17,695 bases of DNA from an uncultured Chromatiaceae bacterium (GTDB lineage: Bacteria; Pseudomonadota; Gammaproteobacteria; Enterobacterales; Alteromonadaceae): contig CAMLNG010000017.1 of the NCBI GenBank assembly GCA_946481195.1, forward strand, positions 1 to 17,695, in the 5' to 3' direction. The notes under the pieces are model-generated. The model saw only the letters and a program-made list of their open reading frames with translations. It was not told where the DNA came from and searched no databases. Both the position numbers and the translations under genes were made by a program. Shown here piece after piece: positions 1-8,167 of the stretch; positions within the stretch are counted from its first letter, which is position 1; each line of letters starts with the position of its first letter.

Positions 1-383
1 CCAACAACTAAAGTGTTCGGGCCAGTGAATTTACCATAGCCATTTACTACTTTGACTTTACGCATTTTGGCCATGCCAGACAGACCGTTAGTCAGTTGAC
101 CAACCACTTTGTCTTTCCAGGCACGGATTTTATCTAAATCGATTTGTGGTGCACCGAAGGTGACGCCGTGAGAGGCCATCTCTTTGGCGTCATCGATGAC
201 TTTGGCAACGTGTAATAAGGCTTTAGACGGGATACAACCAACGTTTAAGCAAACACCGCCGAGGGTGCTGCGGGCTTCAACCAGGGTCACTTCCAGACCC
301 AAATCTGCTGCGCGGAATGCAGCTGAATAACCACCAGGGCCAGCGCCCAGCACTACTACCTGAGTTTTGATTTCGTTGCTCAT
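1..383 (-). CDS. lpdA: Dihydrolipoyl dehydrogenase (E3), N-terminal part, cut by window edge
   Basis: This is the FAD-dependent E3 component that reoxidises dihydrolipoyl groups on E2 of the pyruvate and 2-oxoglutarate dehydrogenase complexes, passing electrons to NAD+. About 127 codons are visible from an ATG at 381-383; the rest lies outside the window. The start MSNEIKTQVVVLGAGPGG contains the Rossmann FAD-binding GAGPGG (residues 13-18). The redox-active disulfide motif GGVCLNVGCIPSK follows, with Cys45 and Cys50. The protein aligns closely with remembered E. coli Lpd through residue 127. An AAGG about 8 bases upstream of the ATG is a plausible ribosome binding site. It follows aceF after a gap of about 207 bp, as in E. 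coli, where lpd also has its own promoter; I see no convincing promoter here. The frame is intact throughout. Confidence 0.97.
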   Translation of the reverse strand, partial: MSNEIKTQVVVLGAGPGGYSAAFRAADLGLEVTLVEARSTLGGVCLNVGCIPSKALLHVAKVIDDAKEMASHGVTFGAPQIDLDKIRAWKDKVVGQLTNGLSGMAKMRKVKVVNGYGKFTGPNTLVV

Positions 384-590
384 TGTTTTACCTTGCTATT
401 TTAGCTTGCAATTTTACTTGCATCGGGCTCGTAGGTTGCCACGGCAGCGCCGGTGGCACAGCGTAAAAGTTGGCGGATTTTAGCACTCTGCCTGAAAGAT
501 GTCCCGTAACTTTTCAGCCACATCTACATCAGGCAGGCGCTGTTGCCCCCGCGACAACAGCAGCGGCAGCCGAAGCTACCGCTTTGCTTT
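384..590. other. aceF-lpdA intergenic region with three hairpins, no gene
   Basis: No coding potential is seen. On the minus (transcribed) strand, directly after the aceF stop, there is a 9-bp stem with one G-T pair closed by a C(TTCG)G loop (562-583). A second perfect 7-bp stem with a 9-nt loop abuts it (GCTGTTG/CAACAGC, 539-561). A third GC-rich imperfect hairpin lies at 438-457. None is followed by a run of T on the minus strand, so these are not typical intrinsic terminators. They could protect the aceEF mRNA 3' end, pause RNA polymerase, or set the ratio of aceEF to lpdA message. Confidence 0.5.
562..583 (-). repeat. Stable UUCG-loop hairpin right after aceF stop
   Basis: On the minus strand AGCGGTAGC-TTCG-GCTGCCGCT forms a 9-bp stem with one G-T pair. 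The loop is the exceptionally stable C(UUCG)G tetraloop. It starts 7 bases after the aceF stop codon. It lacks a T tract, so a role in mRNA 3'-end stability or processing is more likely than termination. That role is inferred. Confidence 0.55.
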
Positions 591-2225
591 TTACATAATA
601 ATCTGACGGATATCAGCTAAGTATGACGCCAGCGTCGCAGTGAAACGCGCCGCTAAAGCACCATCAATCACCCGGTGGTCATAAGACACCGACAGCGGCA
701 CCATCAGGCGTGGCTGGAAGGCTTTACCATCCCATTTCGGTTTAATATCAGATTTTGACACACCGAGGATGGCTACTTCCGGTGCATTAACGATTGGCGT
801 AAACGCCGTGCCGCCGATACCACCCAGGCTGGAAATGGTGAAACATCCACCTTGCATATCCGCCGCCGTCAGTTTGCCTTCACGGGCTTTCAGCGAAATT
901 TCCTGCAGCTCACGCGACAGTTCGATGATGCCTTTTTTGTTGACGTCACGAACCACCGGTACCACTAAGCCATTTGGCGTATCGACTGCAATGCCCAAGT
1001 GCACGTATTTCTTCAGAATCAGGCTGGCGCCATCTTCTGATAACGAGCTGTTAAAGGTCGGGAATTCTTCCAGCGCTTTAGCCGCCGCTTTCATGATAAA
1101 CACCAGTGGCGTGTATTTCACACCGAGTTTTTTCTTCTCGGCCAGCGCGTTTTGCTCTTTGCGGAAATCTTCCAGATCTGTGATGTCAGCTTCGTCAAAC
1201 TGGGTTACATGCGGAATACGCACCCAGTTGCGGTGTAAGTTAGCACCAGACAACTTCTGAATGCGCGACAGTGGTTTTTCTTCCACTGCACCAAATTTGC
1301 TGAAATCTACTTTTGGCCAAGGGATTAAGTCAAAGCCAACACTATTGCCGCTGCTGGTGACACTGCCTTTGCCGGCTGTGACCTGAGCAATAATGTTTTT
1401 CACGTAATTTTGTACGTCTTCACGTTGCACGCGGCCTTTGCGCGCTGTACCTGCAACCTTGGACAGGTCGACACCAAATTCGCGGGCTAAACGACGCACT
1501 ACCGGCGAAGCGTGAGCAAAAGCAGCGCTTTGTGTCACTTCGTTGTCACTGACAGCAACGGCCGGAGCAGAAGCAGCGGCAACTGGCGTCTGAGTTGTTG
1601 CAGGCGCAGCAGCCGGTGCCGGAGCGGCAACCGGAGCAGGCGTTGCAGCAACTGCTGCTGGCGCTGCCGCACCTGTTGAAAATACAAAGACTAACGAACC
1701 GGTTTGGACTTTATCACCGACTTTGACTTTGACTTCGGTCACAGTACCGGCGAAAGGTGCAGGGACTTCCATCGCCGCTTTATCGCCTTCAACCGATAAC
1801 AGCGATTGTTCGGCTTTAACCACGTCACCGACTTTGACCAGCACTTCAGTGACTTCAACCGCGTCACCACCTATATCCGGCACTTTGACTTCTTTGCTTT
1901 CTGTCAGCGCTGGGGCGGTGGTAGCAGGTGCAGCAACAGGGGCTGCTGGTGCTGGTGCCGGCGTTGCGGCGGGAGCCACAGCGGCTGCCGATGCGGCACC
2001 GGCAAATACCATAATCAGCGAACCGGTCTTAACTTTATCACCGGCTTTTACCCGAATTTCCTGCACCACGCCGGCCTGGGCGGCCGGCACTTCCATCGAG
2101 GCTTTGTCGCCTTCGACCGACAGCAGCGACTGGTCCACACTGACAGTGTCGCCGACTTTCACCAGAATTTCGGTGACTTCCACTTCATCCGCGCCGATAT
2201 CCGGCACAAAAATTTCGATTGTCAT
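591..2225 (-). CDS. aceF: Pyruvate dehydrogenase E2, dihydrolipoyl acetyltransferase (two lipoyl domains)
   Basis: This is the core of the pyruvate dehydrogenase complex; it transfers acetyl groups from E1 to CoA via swinging lipoyl arms. Numbered from the chosen start (544 aa), lipoyl domain 1 covers about 1-75 with GDKA lysine 41. An Ala/Pro linker follows, then lipoyl domain 2 at about 110-183 with lysine 149. A second Ala/Pro linker leads to the peripheral-subunit-binding domain (about 239-274, [13 protein letters not shown]). The catalytic domain ends with DHRVIDGA, with active-site His517 and Asp521. E. coli E2 has three lipoyl domains; two are also common in proteobacteria. Two ATGs lie 6 bases apart. 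The sequence AAGAGGA directly abuts the first and is 6 bases from the second, so the second (2223-2225) is chosen; [14 protein letters not shown] also fits the family start. It lies 11 bp after the aceE stop. Confidence 0.97.
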   Translation of the reverse strand: MTIEIFVPDIGADEVEVTEILVKVGDTVSVDQSLLSVEGDKASMEVPAAQAGVVQEIRVKAGDKVKTGSLIMVFAGAASAAAVAPAATPAPAPAAPVAAPATTAPALTESKEVKVPDIGGDAVEVTEVLVKVGDVVKAEQSLLSVEGDKAAMEVPAPFAGTVTEVKVKVGDKVQTGSLVFVFSTGAAAPAAVAATPAPVAAPAPAAAPATTQTPVAAASAPAVAVSDNEVTQSAAFAHASPVVRRLAREFGVDLSKVAGTARKGRVQREDVQNYVKNIIAQVTAGKGSVTSSGNSVGFDLIPWPKVDFSKFGAVEEKPLSRIQKLSGANLHRNWVRIPHVTQFDEADITDLEDFRKEQNALAEKKKLGVKYTPLVFIMKAAAKALEEFPTFNSSLSEDGASLILKKYVHLGIAVDTPNGLVVPVVRDVNKKGIIELSRELQEISLKAREGKLTAADMQGGCFTISSLGGIGGTAFTPIVNAPEVAILGVSKSDIKPKWDGKAFQPRLMVPLSVSYDHRVIDGALAARFTATLASYLADIRQIIM

Positions 2226-2236
2226 TGCCATTCCTC

Positions 2237-4903
2237 TTATGCGAACAGTGGGTTCGGCTTATTGGTGTCGATGCCAAAACGCACGATGGCATCGGCGACC
2301 AGTTGTTTGTCGATAGTGCCTTGTTTAGCCAGCTCACGCAGTGCAGCCAGCACGACGTAACCAGCATTCACCTCAAAGTGGCGGCGCAGGTTTTCGCGGC
2401 TGTCGGAGCGGCCAAAGCCGTCGGTACCTAGCACTTTGTACGACACTGCCGGCACAAAAGCACGGACCTGGTCGACATAGTTTTTGATGTAGTCGGTTGC
2501 AGCAATAGCCGGCTCTTTGCCCATCACCTGAGCAATGTATGGCACTTTTTCCGGCTCGCTTGGGTGCAGCATATTGTGACGTTCACAATCCTGGCCATCG
2601 CGCGCCAGTTCGTTAAACGAGGTCACTGAATAGACATCAGAAGCAATGCCGTATTCTTCAGACAGAATTTCCGCAGCACGGCGCACTTCGTTCAGGATGG
2701 TGCCTGAACCTAATAACTGCACTTTGCCTTTATTACCGGTCAGCGTTTCCAGCTTGTAAATACCACGCCGGATACCTTCTTCGGCGCCCTGTGGCATCGC
2801 CGGGTGATGATAGTTTTCGTTCATCACGGTGATGTAGTAGTAGATATTTTCCTGTGCCGGGCCATACATGCGACGGATACCGTCCTGCATGATCACTGCC
2901 AGTTCATAAGCATAAGTCGGGTCATAAGAGATACAGTTTGGCACTGTGCCAGCCAGAATATGGCTGTGACCGTCTTCGTGCTGTAAGCCTTCACCGTTCA
3001 GCGTGGTGCGACCGGCGGTGGCGCCTAACAGGAAACCACGGGCTTGTTGGTCGCCTGCCAGCCATGCCATATCACCGACACGCTGGAAGCCGAACATCGA
3101 GTAATAAATGTAGAACGGGATCATTGGCAGGTCGTTAGTGCTGTAAGACGTTGCCGCCGCCACCCAGGATGCCATGGCGCCCAGCTCGTTGATGCCTTCC
3201 TGCAATACCTGGCCAGAGGTCTCTTCTTTGTAATAAGACACAATGGCGCGGTCTTCCGGCGTGTAAGTCTGGCCGTGCGGGTTATAAATACCGATTTGAC
3301 GGAACAGACCTTCCATACCAAAAGTACGGGCTTCGTCAGCAATAATCGGCACAATTTGCTGGCCGATATTCGGGTCTTTTAACAGAATGTTCAGACCACG
3401 CACAAAGGCCATCGTGGTCGAAATTTCGCGTTTTTGCTCTTCCAGCAGGCCTTCAAAGGCCGGTAACTCTGGCAGTGTCAGCGCTTTGGTGAAATTCGGC
3501 AGACGTACTGGCGTGTAGCCGTTTAACGCTTTACGACGCGCATGCAGGTACTGATGCTCAGGTGAGCCTTCCGGCAATGTCAGGTACGGCAGGCTGTGAA
3601 CCTCTTCTTCTGACAGATATTCTTCCAGATTCAGACGCTTACGGATCTGCAGCACGTGCGTCATATCCATTTTCTTCACCTGGTGGGCGATGTTTTTGCC
3701 TTCAGCGGCTTCGCCCATGCCATAACCTTTGATGGTTTTGGCCAGAATGACTGTCGGACGACCTTTAGTGTCCTGTGCCGCTTTAAATGCTGCGTACAGT
3801 TTTGACGGTTCATGGCCACCGCGTTTTAACGCGAAGATCTCTTCATCGGTCATATCAGCAACTAATGCCGCAGTTTCCGGGTAACGACCGAAGAAATGCT
3901 GACGCACGTATGCGCCATCTTTTGACTTGTAAGTCTGATAATCGCCGTCGATGGTTTCGTTCATCAGCTGCAGCAGTTTGCCGGTGGTATCTTTCGCCAG
4001 CAGCTTATCCCAGCCACTGCCCCATACCACTTTAATCACGTTCCAGCCAGCGCCGCGGAATAAACCTTCCAGTTCCTGGATGATTTTGCCGTTGCCCATC
4101 ACCGGGCCATCTAAACGCTGCAGGTTACAGTTAACCAGGAAACACAGGTTATCCAGTTTTTCCCGCGCGGCGAACGACAGTGAACCACGGCTTTCCGGCT
4201 CGTCCATCTCACCGTCACCGAGGAAGGCATACACGCGCTGCGCGCTGGTGTCTTTCAGGCCACGGCCGTGTAAATACTTCAGGAAACGCGCCTGATAAAT
4301 CGAAGTAATTGGGCCTAAACCCATAGACACTGTCGGGAACTGCCAGAATTCCGGCATCAGTTTTGGGTGCGGGTAAGAGGATAAACCTTCACCACCGACT
4401 TCCTGACGGAAATTGTCCAGCTGGTCTGCGGTTAAGCGGCCTTCAACAAAAGCACGGGCGTAAATACCCGGAGAAATGTGGCCCTGGTAATACACCAAAT
4501 CGCCGCCGTCTTGTTCGTTCGGCGCGCGGAAGAAATGGTTAAAACAGGTTTCATAGAAGGCTGCCGCCGACTGGTAAGACGCCATGTGGCCGCCAAGCTC
4601 CAGCTCTTTTTTCGAGGCGCGCAGCACGATCATAATGGCGTTCCAGCGGATCACGGAGCGGATCTTCTTCTCCAGATTCACGTCACCCGGATAAGCCGGT
4701 TCCTGTTGCGGCGGAATAGTGTTGATATAGTTGGTGGTGACGCCGGTAGGCATGTCGACACCTTCCAGCCGCGCCTGTTCCAGCACCTGCTCGAGCAGGA
4801 ATTGCGCCCGCTCGACACCTTCGGTGCGTACTACGGATTCCAGCGCTTCCAACCACTCCTGGGTTTCGAGCACGTCGACGTCAAGCTTATTGACTTCAGA
4901 CAT
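2237..4903 (-). CDS. aceE: Pyruvate dehydrogenase E1, homodimeric type
   Basis: This thiamine-diphosphate enzyme decarboxylates pyruvate and reductively acetylates the lipoyl groups of AceF. At 888 aa it is within one residue of E. coli AceE (887). The thiamine-diphosphate signature GDGEMDE (229-235) through NCN (258-260) is present and aligns with E. coli Asp230, Glu235 and Asn260. His106 (GGHMASY) and His142 (QGHISPG), known E. coli active-site histidines, are conserved at the same numbers. The start ATG at 4901-4903 has AAAGGA 8 bases upstream. The gene lies between pdhR (65-bp gap) and aceF (11-bp gap), consistent with one operon repressed by PdhR. No frameshift or truncation is seen. Confidence 0.98.
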   Translation of the reverse strand: MSEVNKLDVDVLETQEWLEALESVVRTEGVERAQFLLEQVLEQARLEGVDMPTGVTTNYINTIPPQQEPAYPGDVNLEKKIRSVIRWNAIMIVLRASKKELELGGHMASYQSAAAFYETCFNHFFRAPNEQDGGDLVYYQGHISPGIYARAFVEGRLTADQLDNFRQEVGGEGLSSYPHPKLMPEFWQFPTVSMGLGPITSIYQARFLKYLHGRGLKDTSAQRVYAFLGDGEMDEPESRGSLSFAAREKLDNLCFLVNCNLQRLDGPVMGNGKIIQELEGLFRGAGWNVIKVVWGSGWDKLLAKDTTGKLLQLMNETIDGDYQTYKSKDGAYVRQHFFGRYPETAALVADMTDEEIFALKRGGHEPSKLYAAFKAAQDTKGRPTVILAKTIKGYGMGEAAEGKNIAHQVKKMDMTHVLQIRKRLNLEEYLSEEEVHSLPYLTLPEGSPEHQYLHARRKALNGYTPVRLPNFTKALTLPELPAFEGLLEEQKREISTTMAFVRGLNILLKDPNIGQQIVPIIADEARTFGMEGLFRQIGIYNPHGQTYTPEDRAIVSYYKEETSGQVLQEGINELGAMASWVAAATSYSTNDLPMIPFYIYYSMFGFQRVGDMAWLAGDQQARGFLLGATAGRTTLNGEGLQHEDGHSHILAGTVPNCISYDPTYAYELAVIMQDGIRRMYGPAQENIYYYITVMNENYHHPAMPQGAEEGIRRGIYKLETLTGNKGKVQLLGSGTILNEVRRAAEILSEEYGIASDVYSVTSFNELARDGQDCERHNMLHPSEPEKVPYIAQVMGKEPAIAATDYIKNYVDQVRAFVPAVSYKVLGTDGFGRSDSRENLRRHFEVNAGYVVLAALRELAKQGTIDKQLVADAIVRFGIDTNKPNPLFA

Positions 4904-4923
4904 ATCAATTTTCCTTTCAAACC

Positions 4924-4940
4924 GTCCTGCCGCGCAGGAC
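4924..4940. repeat. Perfect 7-bp hairpin between pdhR and aceE
   Basis: GTCCTGC-CGC-GCAGGAC is a perfect inverted repeat with a 3-base spacer. On the transcribed minus strand it ends 6 bases before the aceE ribosome binding site (AAAGGA, 4912-4917). No T tract follows. It could mark a processing site, uncouple pdhR and aceE mRNA levels, or affect aceE initiation; no function is shown by the sequence. Confidence 0.45.
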
Positions 4941-4968
4941 CTTGCTGTTATTGTTCTGCTGTGCTGTT

Positions 4969-5730
4969 TCAGTTCTGTTGCGAACGACGCAGCGAGCGTT
5001 CAAGTCGTGAGCGTTCCCGGTCGGCTTCCAGCAAAGCCTCTTCAATAAAGGCCAGATGGCTGTTGCTGGCTTGCCGGGCTTGTTCCGGCTCACCATTGAT
5101 CACCGCTTCCATTAACCGTTGCCGATGTGAATTCAGCTGGCCCACAATGCCGTCCTTCTGCTGCAGAATTTCCAGGTTCAACCGGATATTCTGCTCCACC
5201 AGCGGCGTTAAGCCGCGCACCAGATGCAAAAGCACCACATTGTGAGATGCTTCTGCCACTGCTGAATAAAAGCGTCCGACCGCAGCGGCTTCAGCATTGA
5301 TGTCATGCTGTTGCTGCGCCAGACAAATCTCGTCGTAGCGTTGTTTTATCTGACTGAAATCGTTGGCGGTGCCACGCAGCGCCGCGTAATAGGCGCAAAT
5401 GCCTTCTAAGGCATGACGAAATTCCAGTAAATCAAATTGGGATTCAGGATGGCGGCCGATCAGTTCAAATAACGGATCAGTGAGGCCACCGACTAAAGTG
5501 TCGCAGACAAAAGTGCCGCCGCCTTGTTTGCGGCTGACCAGTCCTTTGGCTTCCAGCTTTTGCAGCGCTTCGCGCACCGAAGGTCGCGACACTTCAAATT
5601 GTTCGGCCAGTTCACGTTCGGTCGGTAATTTCTGGCCAGGCGCAAAGCTGCCTTCGAGCAACATTTGCTCCAGCTGTCCGACAATTTGATCCGACAATTT
5701 TGCCGGTTTGATTTTCAGTGCGTTTTTCAT
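4969..5730 (-). CDS. pdhR: Pyruvate-responsive repressor of the pdh operon, GntR/FadR family
   Basis: This DNA-binding repressor is released by pyruvate, so pdhR-aceEF-lpd is expressed when pyruvate builds up. The protein is 253 aa (E. coli PdhR 254). The N-terminal winged helix-turn-helix spans about 12-75, with LPTERELAEQFEVSRPSVRE and the wing KQGGGTF. A C-terminal FCD ligand-binding domain (about 98-220) contains ESQFDLLEFRHALEGICAYYAALR and SHNVVLLHL, closely matching E. coli PdhR. The C-terminus ends in a basic, Arg-rich helix. The ATG at 5728-5730 has only a weak GAAG upstream. Two operators matching the PdhR consensus lie upstream at 5818-5836 and 5965-5980, indicating autoregulation. 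The 65-bp gap to aceE supports an operon. Confidence 0.95.
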   Translation of the reverse strand: MKNALKIKPAKLSDQIVGQLEQMLLEGSFAPGQKLPTERELAEQFEVSRPSVREALQKLEAKGLVSRKQGGGTFVCDTLVGGLTDPLFELIGRHPESQFDLLEFRHALEGICAYYAALRGTANDFSQIKQRYDEICLAQQQHDINAEAAAVGRFYSAVAEASHNVVLLHLVRGLTPLVEQNIRLNLEILQQKDGIVGQLNSHRQRLMEAVINGEPEQARQASNSHLAFIEEALLEADRERSRLERSLRRSQQN

Positions 5731-5817
5731 GGCTTCAACAGCGTAGCAAAGCGCCGCTGTTTGTCATTCCTGTCCAGGACTACTGTTATTGTCGATATTG
5801 AAACATCAACACCGTGT

Positions 5818-5836
5818 AAATTGGTAAGACCATTTT
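5818..5836. promoter_or_regulatory. PdhR operator 1 (proximal)
   Basis: AAATTGGTAAGACCATTTT contains TGGT-AAG-ACCA, the known PdhR core TGGTnnnACCA with near-symmetric A/T flanks. E. coli pdhR carries almost the same box, including the AAG spacer. It lies about 90 bp upstream of the pdhR ATG. Its right edge overlaps the best -10 candidate on the minus strand (TAAAAT, + strand 5832-5837), so bound PdhR would block RNA polymerase. No good -35 was found. Confidence 0.82.
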
Positions 5837-5837
5837 A
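5832..5837 (-). promoter_or_regulatory. Candidate pdhR promoter -10 element
   Basis: The minus strand reads TAAAAT (5 of 6 matches to TATAAT), overlapping the upstream edge of PdhR operator 1. No convincing -35 lies 16-18 bp upstream. TTTACA further downstream (about 5814-5819, minus strand) is an alternative -35 but has a poor -10. The promoter call rests largely on the operator position. Confidence 0.35.
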
Positions 5838-5964
5838 CTTTGTTGCGCATCAAGTTAGCAGAAAAGGCCCGCAGTGTAAATCAGCGCAAGCTGTAGCGCT
5901 GGATTTTTGCGCAGAATAATTAGAGCTAAAACTCTAGAAAAGACAAGGCAAGCAGAAAAAACAG

Positions 5965-5980
5965 AATTGGTCAGACCATT
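5965..5980. promoter_or_regulatory. PdhR operator 2 (distal)
   Basis: AATTGGTCAGACCATT contains a second perfect TGGT-CAG-ACCA core (5968-5978). Its centre is 146 bp from operator 1, about 14 helical turns. Possible roles are cooperative repression by looping, or control of an unrecognised upstream promoter. The same site could also bind the related regulator FadR, whose consensus is TGGTnnGACCA-like. Confidence 0.7.
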
Positions 5981-5986
5981 AATGAT

Positions 5987-6046
5987 ATTGGGATCAGGTC
6001 TTGCTCTGTGCATCAAAGACGCAGGGAGCAAGACCTGACTCCAAAT
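5987..6046. repeat. Long hairpin, REP- or MITE-like palindrome next to ampE
   Basis: TCAGGTCTTGCTC (5994-6006) and GAGCAAGACCTGA (6026-6038) form a perfect 13-bp inverted repeat. It extends inward by five more positions with one wobble and one mismatch, and outward imperfectly (ATTGGGA versus CTCCAAAT). It lies 4 bp beyond the ampE stop. No T tract follows on either strand, so it is a poor intrinsic terminator. The size and structure suggest a repetitive extragenic palindrome or small non-autonomous element. I recall similar GGTCAGGTCTTG motifs dispersed in marine gammaproteobacteria but cannot verify this here. Confidence 0.6.
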
Positions 6047-6049
6047 GTG

Positions 6050-6943
6050 TTAACTCAACCAGCCACTGAGCGTTAAGATGGCAATCAATGCCAGAAAAAA
6101 CAGCACATTGCGTTTGGCGAGTGCGACTGCACTGACCGCGGCATCCGGCGTATTCAGCAGCTCTTCCGCTACAGGCTCAGCGGCTTGACTGAGTTCAGCC
6201 AGTAAATCCGGCGCACTCATCTGCAGTGCTCCGGCATGCTGCAGTAAAACCGCAGAAGTCCGGCTGAAATCGCCAACCAGCGCGAGGCCCAGGCCAAACA
6301 GCCGCACCGGCAGCCAATCAGCCCAGTGCAACAAATCATCGGCAAAACGACGCCATTGTTCATCTGTAACCGCGGCTGCAGGCGCCGACTCAGATGTCGG
6401 GTTATCTTCGGCGATATTCGGCAGATCTTCCGTTTGAGTAACTCCTGGCTCAGACAGCTGACGCAAACAGGCATAAGCCACAGCACCAAAAGCGCCCAGC
6501 AGCGCATACCAGAACAATACTGCAGCGTAGTAGCGGAAGTTCAGCCAAATCAGCTGTTGTCCATAACTGAGTTCAGGTGCGCCTTGCGCTGCGCGGATTT
6601 GTTGCATCGACAGAAACACCGCTTCCTGATCATCGCGCTGCGCTGCATTCAGAAACTGCTTATACGATTGCCGGTACGACCAGCTGCCAATGCACAGCAA
6701 CAACACCAGTGTATTCAGCACCAGCTGCAGCAACCAGAACTGCACACTATATATAAGCAGGGAAACCAATAGCGCCGGTAACAACCACCAGAGCAACATC
6801 AGATAATGCTGTGGTAATCCTGGCAGTGTCACAGCTTGGCCACGCTGCAAATAAGGTTGCAGATAAGTTCTTAGCTGCCAGGCACTGCCCCGCACGGCCA
6901 GACGCTCGACTATTAAGGCAATCAACATCGTTAATAAGGTCAT
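6050..6943 (-). CDS. ampE: AmpE inner-membrane protein, partner of AmpD
   Basis: This is a polytopic inner-membrane protein encoded with AmpD. It is historically linked to control of AmpC beta-lactamase, but its biochemical role is unclear. At 297 aa it is near E. coli AmpE (284). Hydrophobic segments are visible at about 1-17, 46-88 (probably two helices), 138-158 and 279-296. The typical AmpE motif GxPELSYGQ-LIWLNFRYYAA lies near 121-141, and FGLGLALVGDF at 216-225. A polar, Ala/Pro/acidic linker at about 163-195 probably forms a loop and may explain the extra length. The ATG overlaps the ampD stop (ATGA) and is preceded by AGGAGA, so translation is coupled to ampD. A large palindrome follows the stop. 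Confidence 0.9.
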   Translation of the reverse strand: MTLLTMLIALIVERLAVRGSAWQLRTYLQPYLQRGQAVTLPGLPQHYLMLLWWLLPALLVSLLIYSVQFWLLQLVLNTLVLLLCIGSWSYRQSYKQFLNAAQRDDQEAVFLSMQQIRAAQGAPELSYGQQLIWLNFRYYAAVLFWYALLGAFGAVAYACLRQLSEPGVTQTEDLPNIAEDNPTSESAPAAAVTDEQWRRFADDLLHWADWLPVRLFGLGLALVGDFSRTSAVLLQHAGALQMSAPDLLAELSQAAEPVAEELLNTPDAAVSAVALAKRNVLFFLALIAILTLSGWLS

Positions 6944-7551
6944 GCGGGCTCTCCTGCTGCGGGTGGCTCACAGCTTGCCTGCTGATTTGCCAGTAATTGT
7001 TGAAAATAAGGCCAGTCAAACGCCGGGCCCGGATCCGTTTTCCGGCCTGGGGCAATATCACTGTGACCGAGGATCCGTTCTGGTGCAAGCGCCGGATATT
7101 GCTTGAGCAGCCAGTGACACAACCGGCTCAGCGCCTGATATTGCGCCTCGGTAAAAGGCACATCATCAGCGCCTTCAAGCTCAATGCCAATGGAAAAATC
7201 ATTACATTTATCCCGGCCGTTAAACAAACTGAGGCCAGCATGCCATGCGCGTTTGTCAAAAGGCACATATTGCCAAATCCGGCCGTCGCGATAGATCACA
7301 CAGTGCGCCGACACCCGCACCCCGACCAGGCGGGCAAAATACGGATGTGCGCTGCAGTCCAGGCGGCCGCCAAAGAAGTCGTCAATATAGGGAGTGTTAA
7401 AAGTGGCTGGTGGCAGACTGATGTTGTGGATCACCAGCAGGCTGATATCTGACGAGTCCGGCCTGTCGTCATAATGTGTGCAGGGCCGCCTGATGATTTC
7501 AGGTGCTGGCACAGAAAAGTCTGTCGTCACGGTTGGAGCCGTACTTGGCAA
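6940..7551 (-). CDS. ampD: 1,6-anhydro-N-acetylmuramyl-L-alanine amidase
   Basis: This cytoplasmic zinc amidase cleaves the stem peptide from anhydro-muropeptides during peptidoglycan recycling; its loss raises AmpC induction through AmpR where those genes exist. It belongs to the amidase_2/PGRP fold. Numbered from the longer TTG start at 7557, the zinc ligands are His44 (VIHNISLPP), His165 (GHSDIAPGRK) and Asp175 (KTDPGPAF), with Glu127 in FSIGIELEG. YVPFDKRAWHAG matches E. coli AmpD closely. No ATG is available. TTG at 7555-7557 directly abuts the GAGGA ribosome site, whereas TTG at 7549-7551 is spaced 6 bases from it, so the latter is chosen (203 aa). GTG codons further in remain possible. 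It is divergent from the neighbouring protease gene and coupled to ampE. Confidence 0.93.
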   Translation of the reverse strand: MPSTAPTVTTDFSVPAPEIIRRPCTHYDDRPDSSDISLLVIHNISLPPATFNTPYIDDFFGGRLDCSAHPYFARLVGVRVSAHCVIYRDGRIWQYVPFDKRAWHAGLSLFNGRDKCNDFSIGIELEGADDVPFTEAQYQALSRLCHWLLKQYPALAPERILGHSDIAPGRKTDPGPAFDWPYFQQLLANQQASCEPPAAGEPA

Positions 7552-7605
7552 AGCCAATCCTCACTGGTTATGCTGTGGCTTTATTCTCTGCGTCATGGCT
7601 GTCGA

Positions 7606-8160
7606 ATGCAAGCACCGGATCCCTCCTCTTCTGCCCCGCCACCGGCCAACCCGGACAGCGCCGCGCGCTTCGGCCGTGGTTTCGCCTGGATTGCCTGGTT
7701 ATTGATCCTCGGGTTGGTTTATCTGTTTTTCGACGAGACACTGACGCAGCAACGTAACCCCAACCAGCAATTGCGCGAGGAACAGGGCGCGGCCGGTGAG
7801 CGGGTTGTGGTACTGGATGCCAACCGTCAGGGACATTATGTCGGGACGCTGCAGCTTAATGGCCAGCCGGTCGAGTTTTTGCTCGATACCGGCGCCACTG
7901 CTGTTGCAGTGTCCGAAGCGGTCGCAGCACGCACCGGCATGCCCAAAGGTGCGCCTTATCAAAGCTCCACCGCCAATGGCGTGGTCACAGTCCATCGCAG
8001 CCGGATCAAAGAGCTGCGGCTGGGTGCTATAGTGCTGCATGATTTGGAAGCAAGTATTGTCCCCAATCTGGCTGGCGCTGAGATTTTGCTAGGAATGAGC
8101 GCGCTAAACCATTTAGAATTCAGCAAACAGCAGCAACAACTGCGTCTACTGCAACGATAA
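7606..8160 (+). CDS. Membrane-anchored retropepsin-like aspartic protease
   Basis: This resembles the small clan AA (retropepsin-like) bacterial proteases often annotated as TIGR02281 family; substrates are unknown to me. From the chosen ATG it has 184 aa. A short Pro/Ser-rich cytoplasmic start precedes one transmembrane helix at about 26-42 (FAWIAWLLILGLVYLFF). A linker is followed by the protease domain: VEFLLDTGATAVAVS with catalytic DTGA at 94-97, and the flap-distal LLGMSALNHLEF at 161-172. There is one DTG motif, so an active enzyme would need to dimerise. The catalytic domain probably faces the periplasm. The start is uncertain: the frame stays open upstream to 7474, but that part overlaps ampD, reads as low-quality protein, and no candidate has a good ribosome site. 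It lies 7 bp before nadC and may be co-transcribed with it. Confidence 0.82.
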   Translation: MQAPDPSSSAPPPANPDSAARFGRGFAWIAWLLILGLVYLFFDETLTQQRNPNQQLREEQGAAGERVVVLDANRQGHYVGTLQLNGQPVEFLLDTGATAVAVSEAVAARTGMPKGAPYQSSTANGVVTVHRSRIKELRLGAIVLHDLEASIVPNLAGAEILLGMSALNHLEFSKQQQQLRLLQR

Positions 8161-8167
8161 GAATGTT

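Noticed and set aside
1723..2360. Long plus-strand open frames opposite the start of aceF
   Set aside because: They are antisense to the Ala/Pro-rich linkers and lipoyl domains of aceF, have low-complexity sequence and no ribosome site, and the minus-strand gene is certain.
4478..5245. Plus-strand open frame of 255 codons
   Set aside because: It spans the start of aceE and end of pdhR on the other strand, has Cys/Arg-rich non-protein-like composition, and both real genes are certain.
5731..5919. Small plus-strand open frame upstream of pdhR
   Set aside because: It overlaps the pdhR start and operator region, has no ribosome site, and its product resembles no protein I know.
7474..7605. Upstream extension of the retropepsin-like protease
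   Set aside because: It overlaps ampD on the opposite strand, has no ribosome site and reads as Cys/Trp/Arg-rich sequence unlike the rest of the protein.
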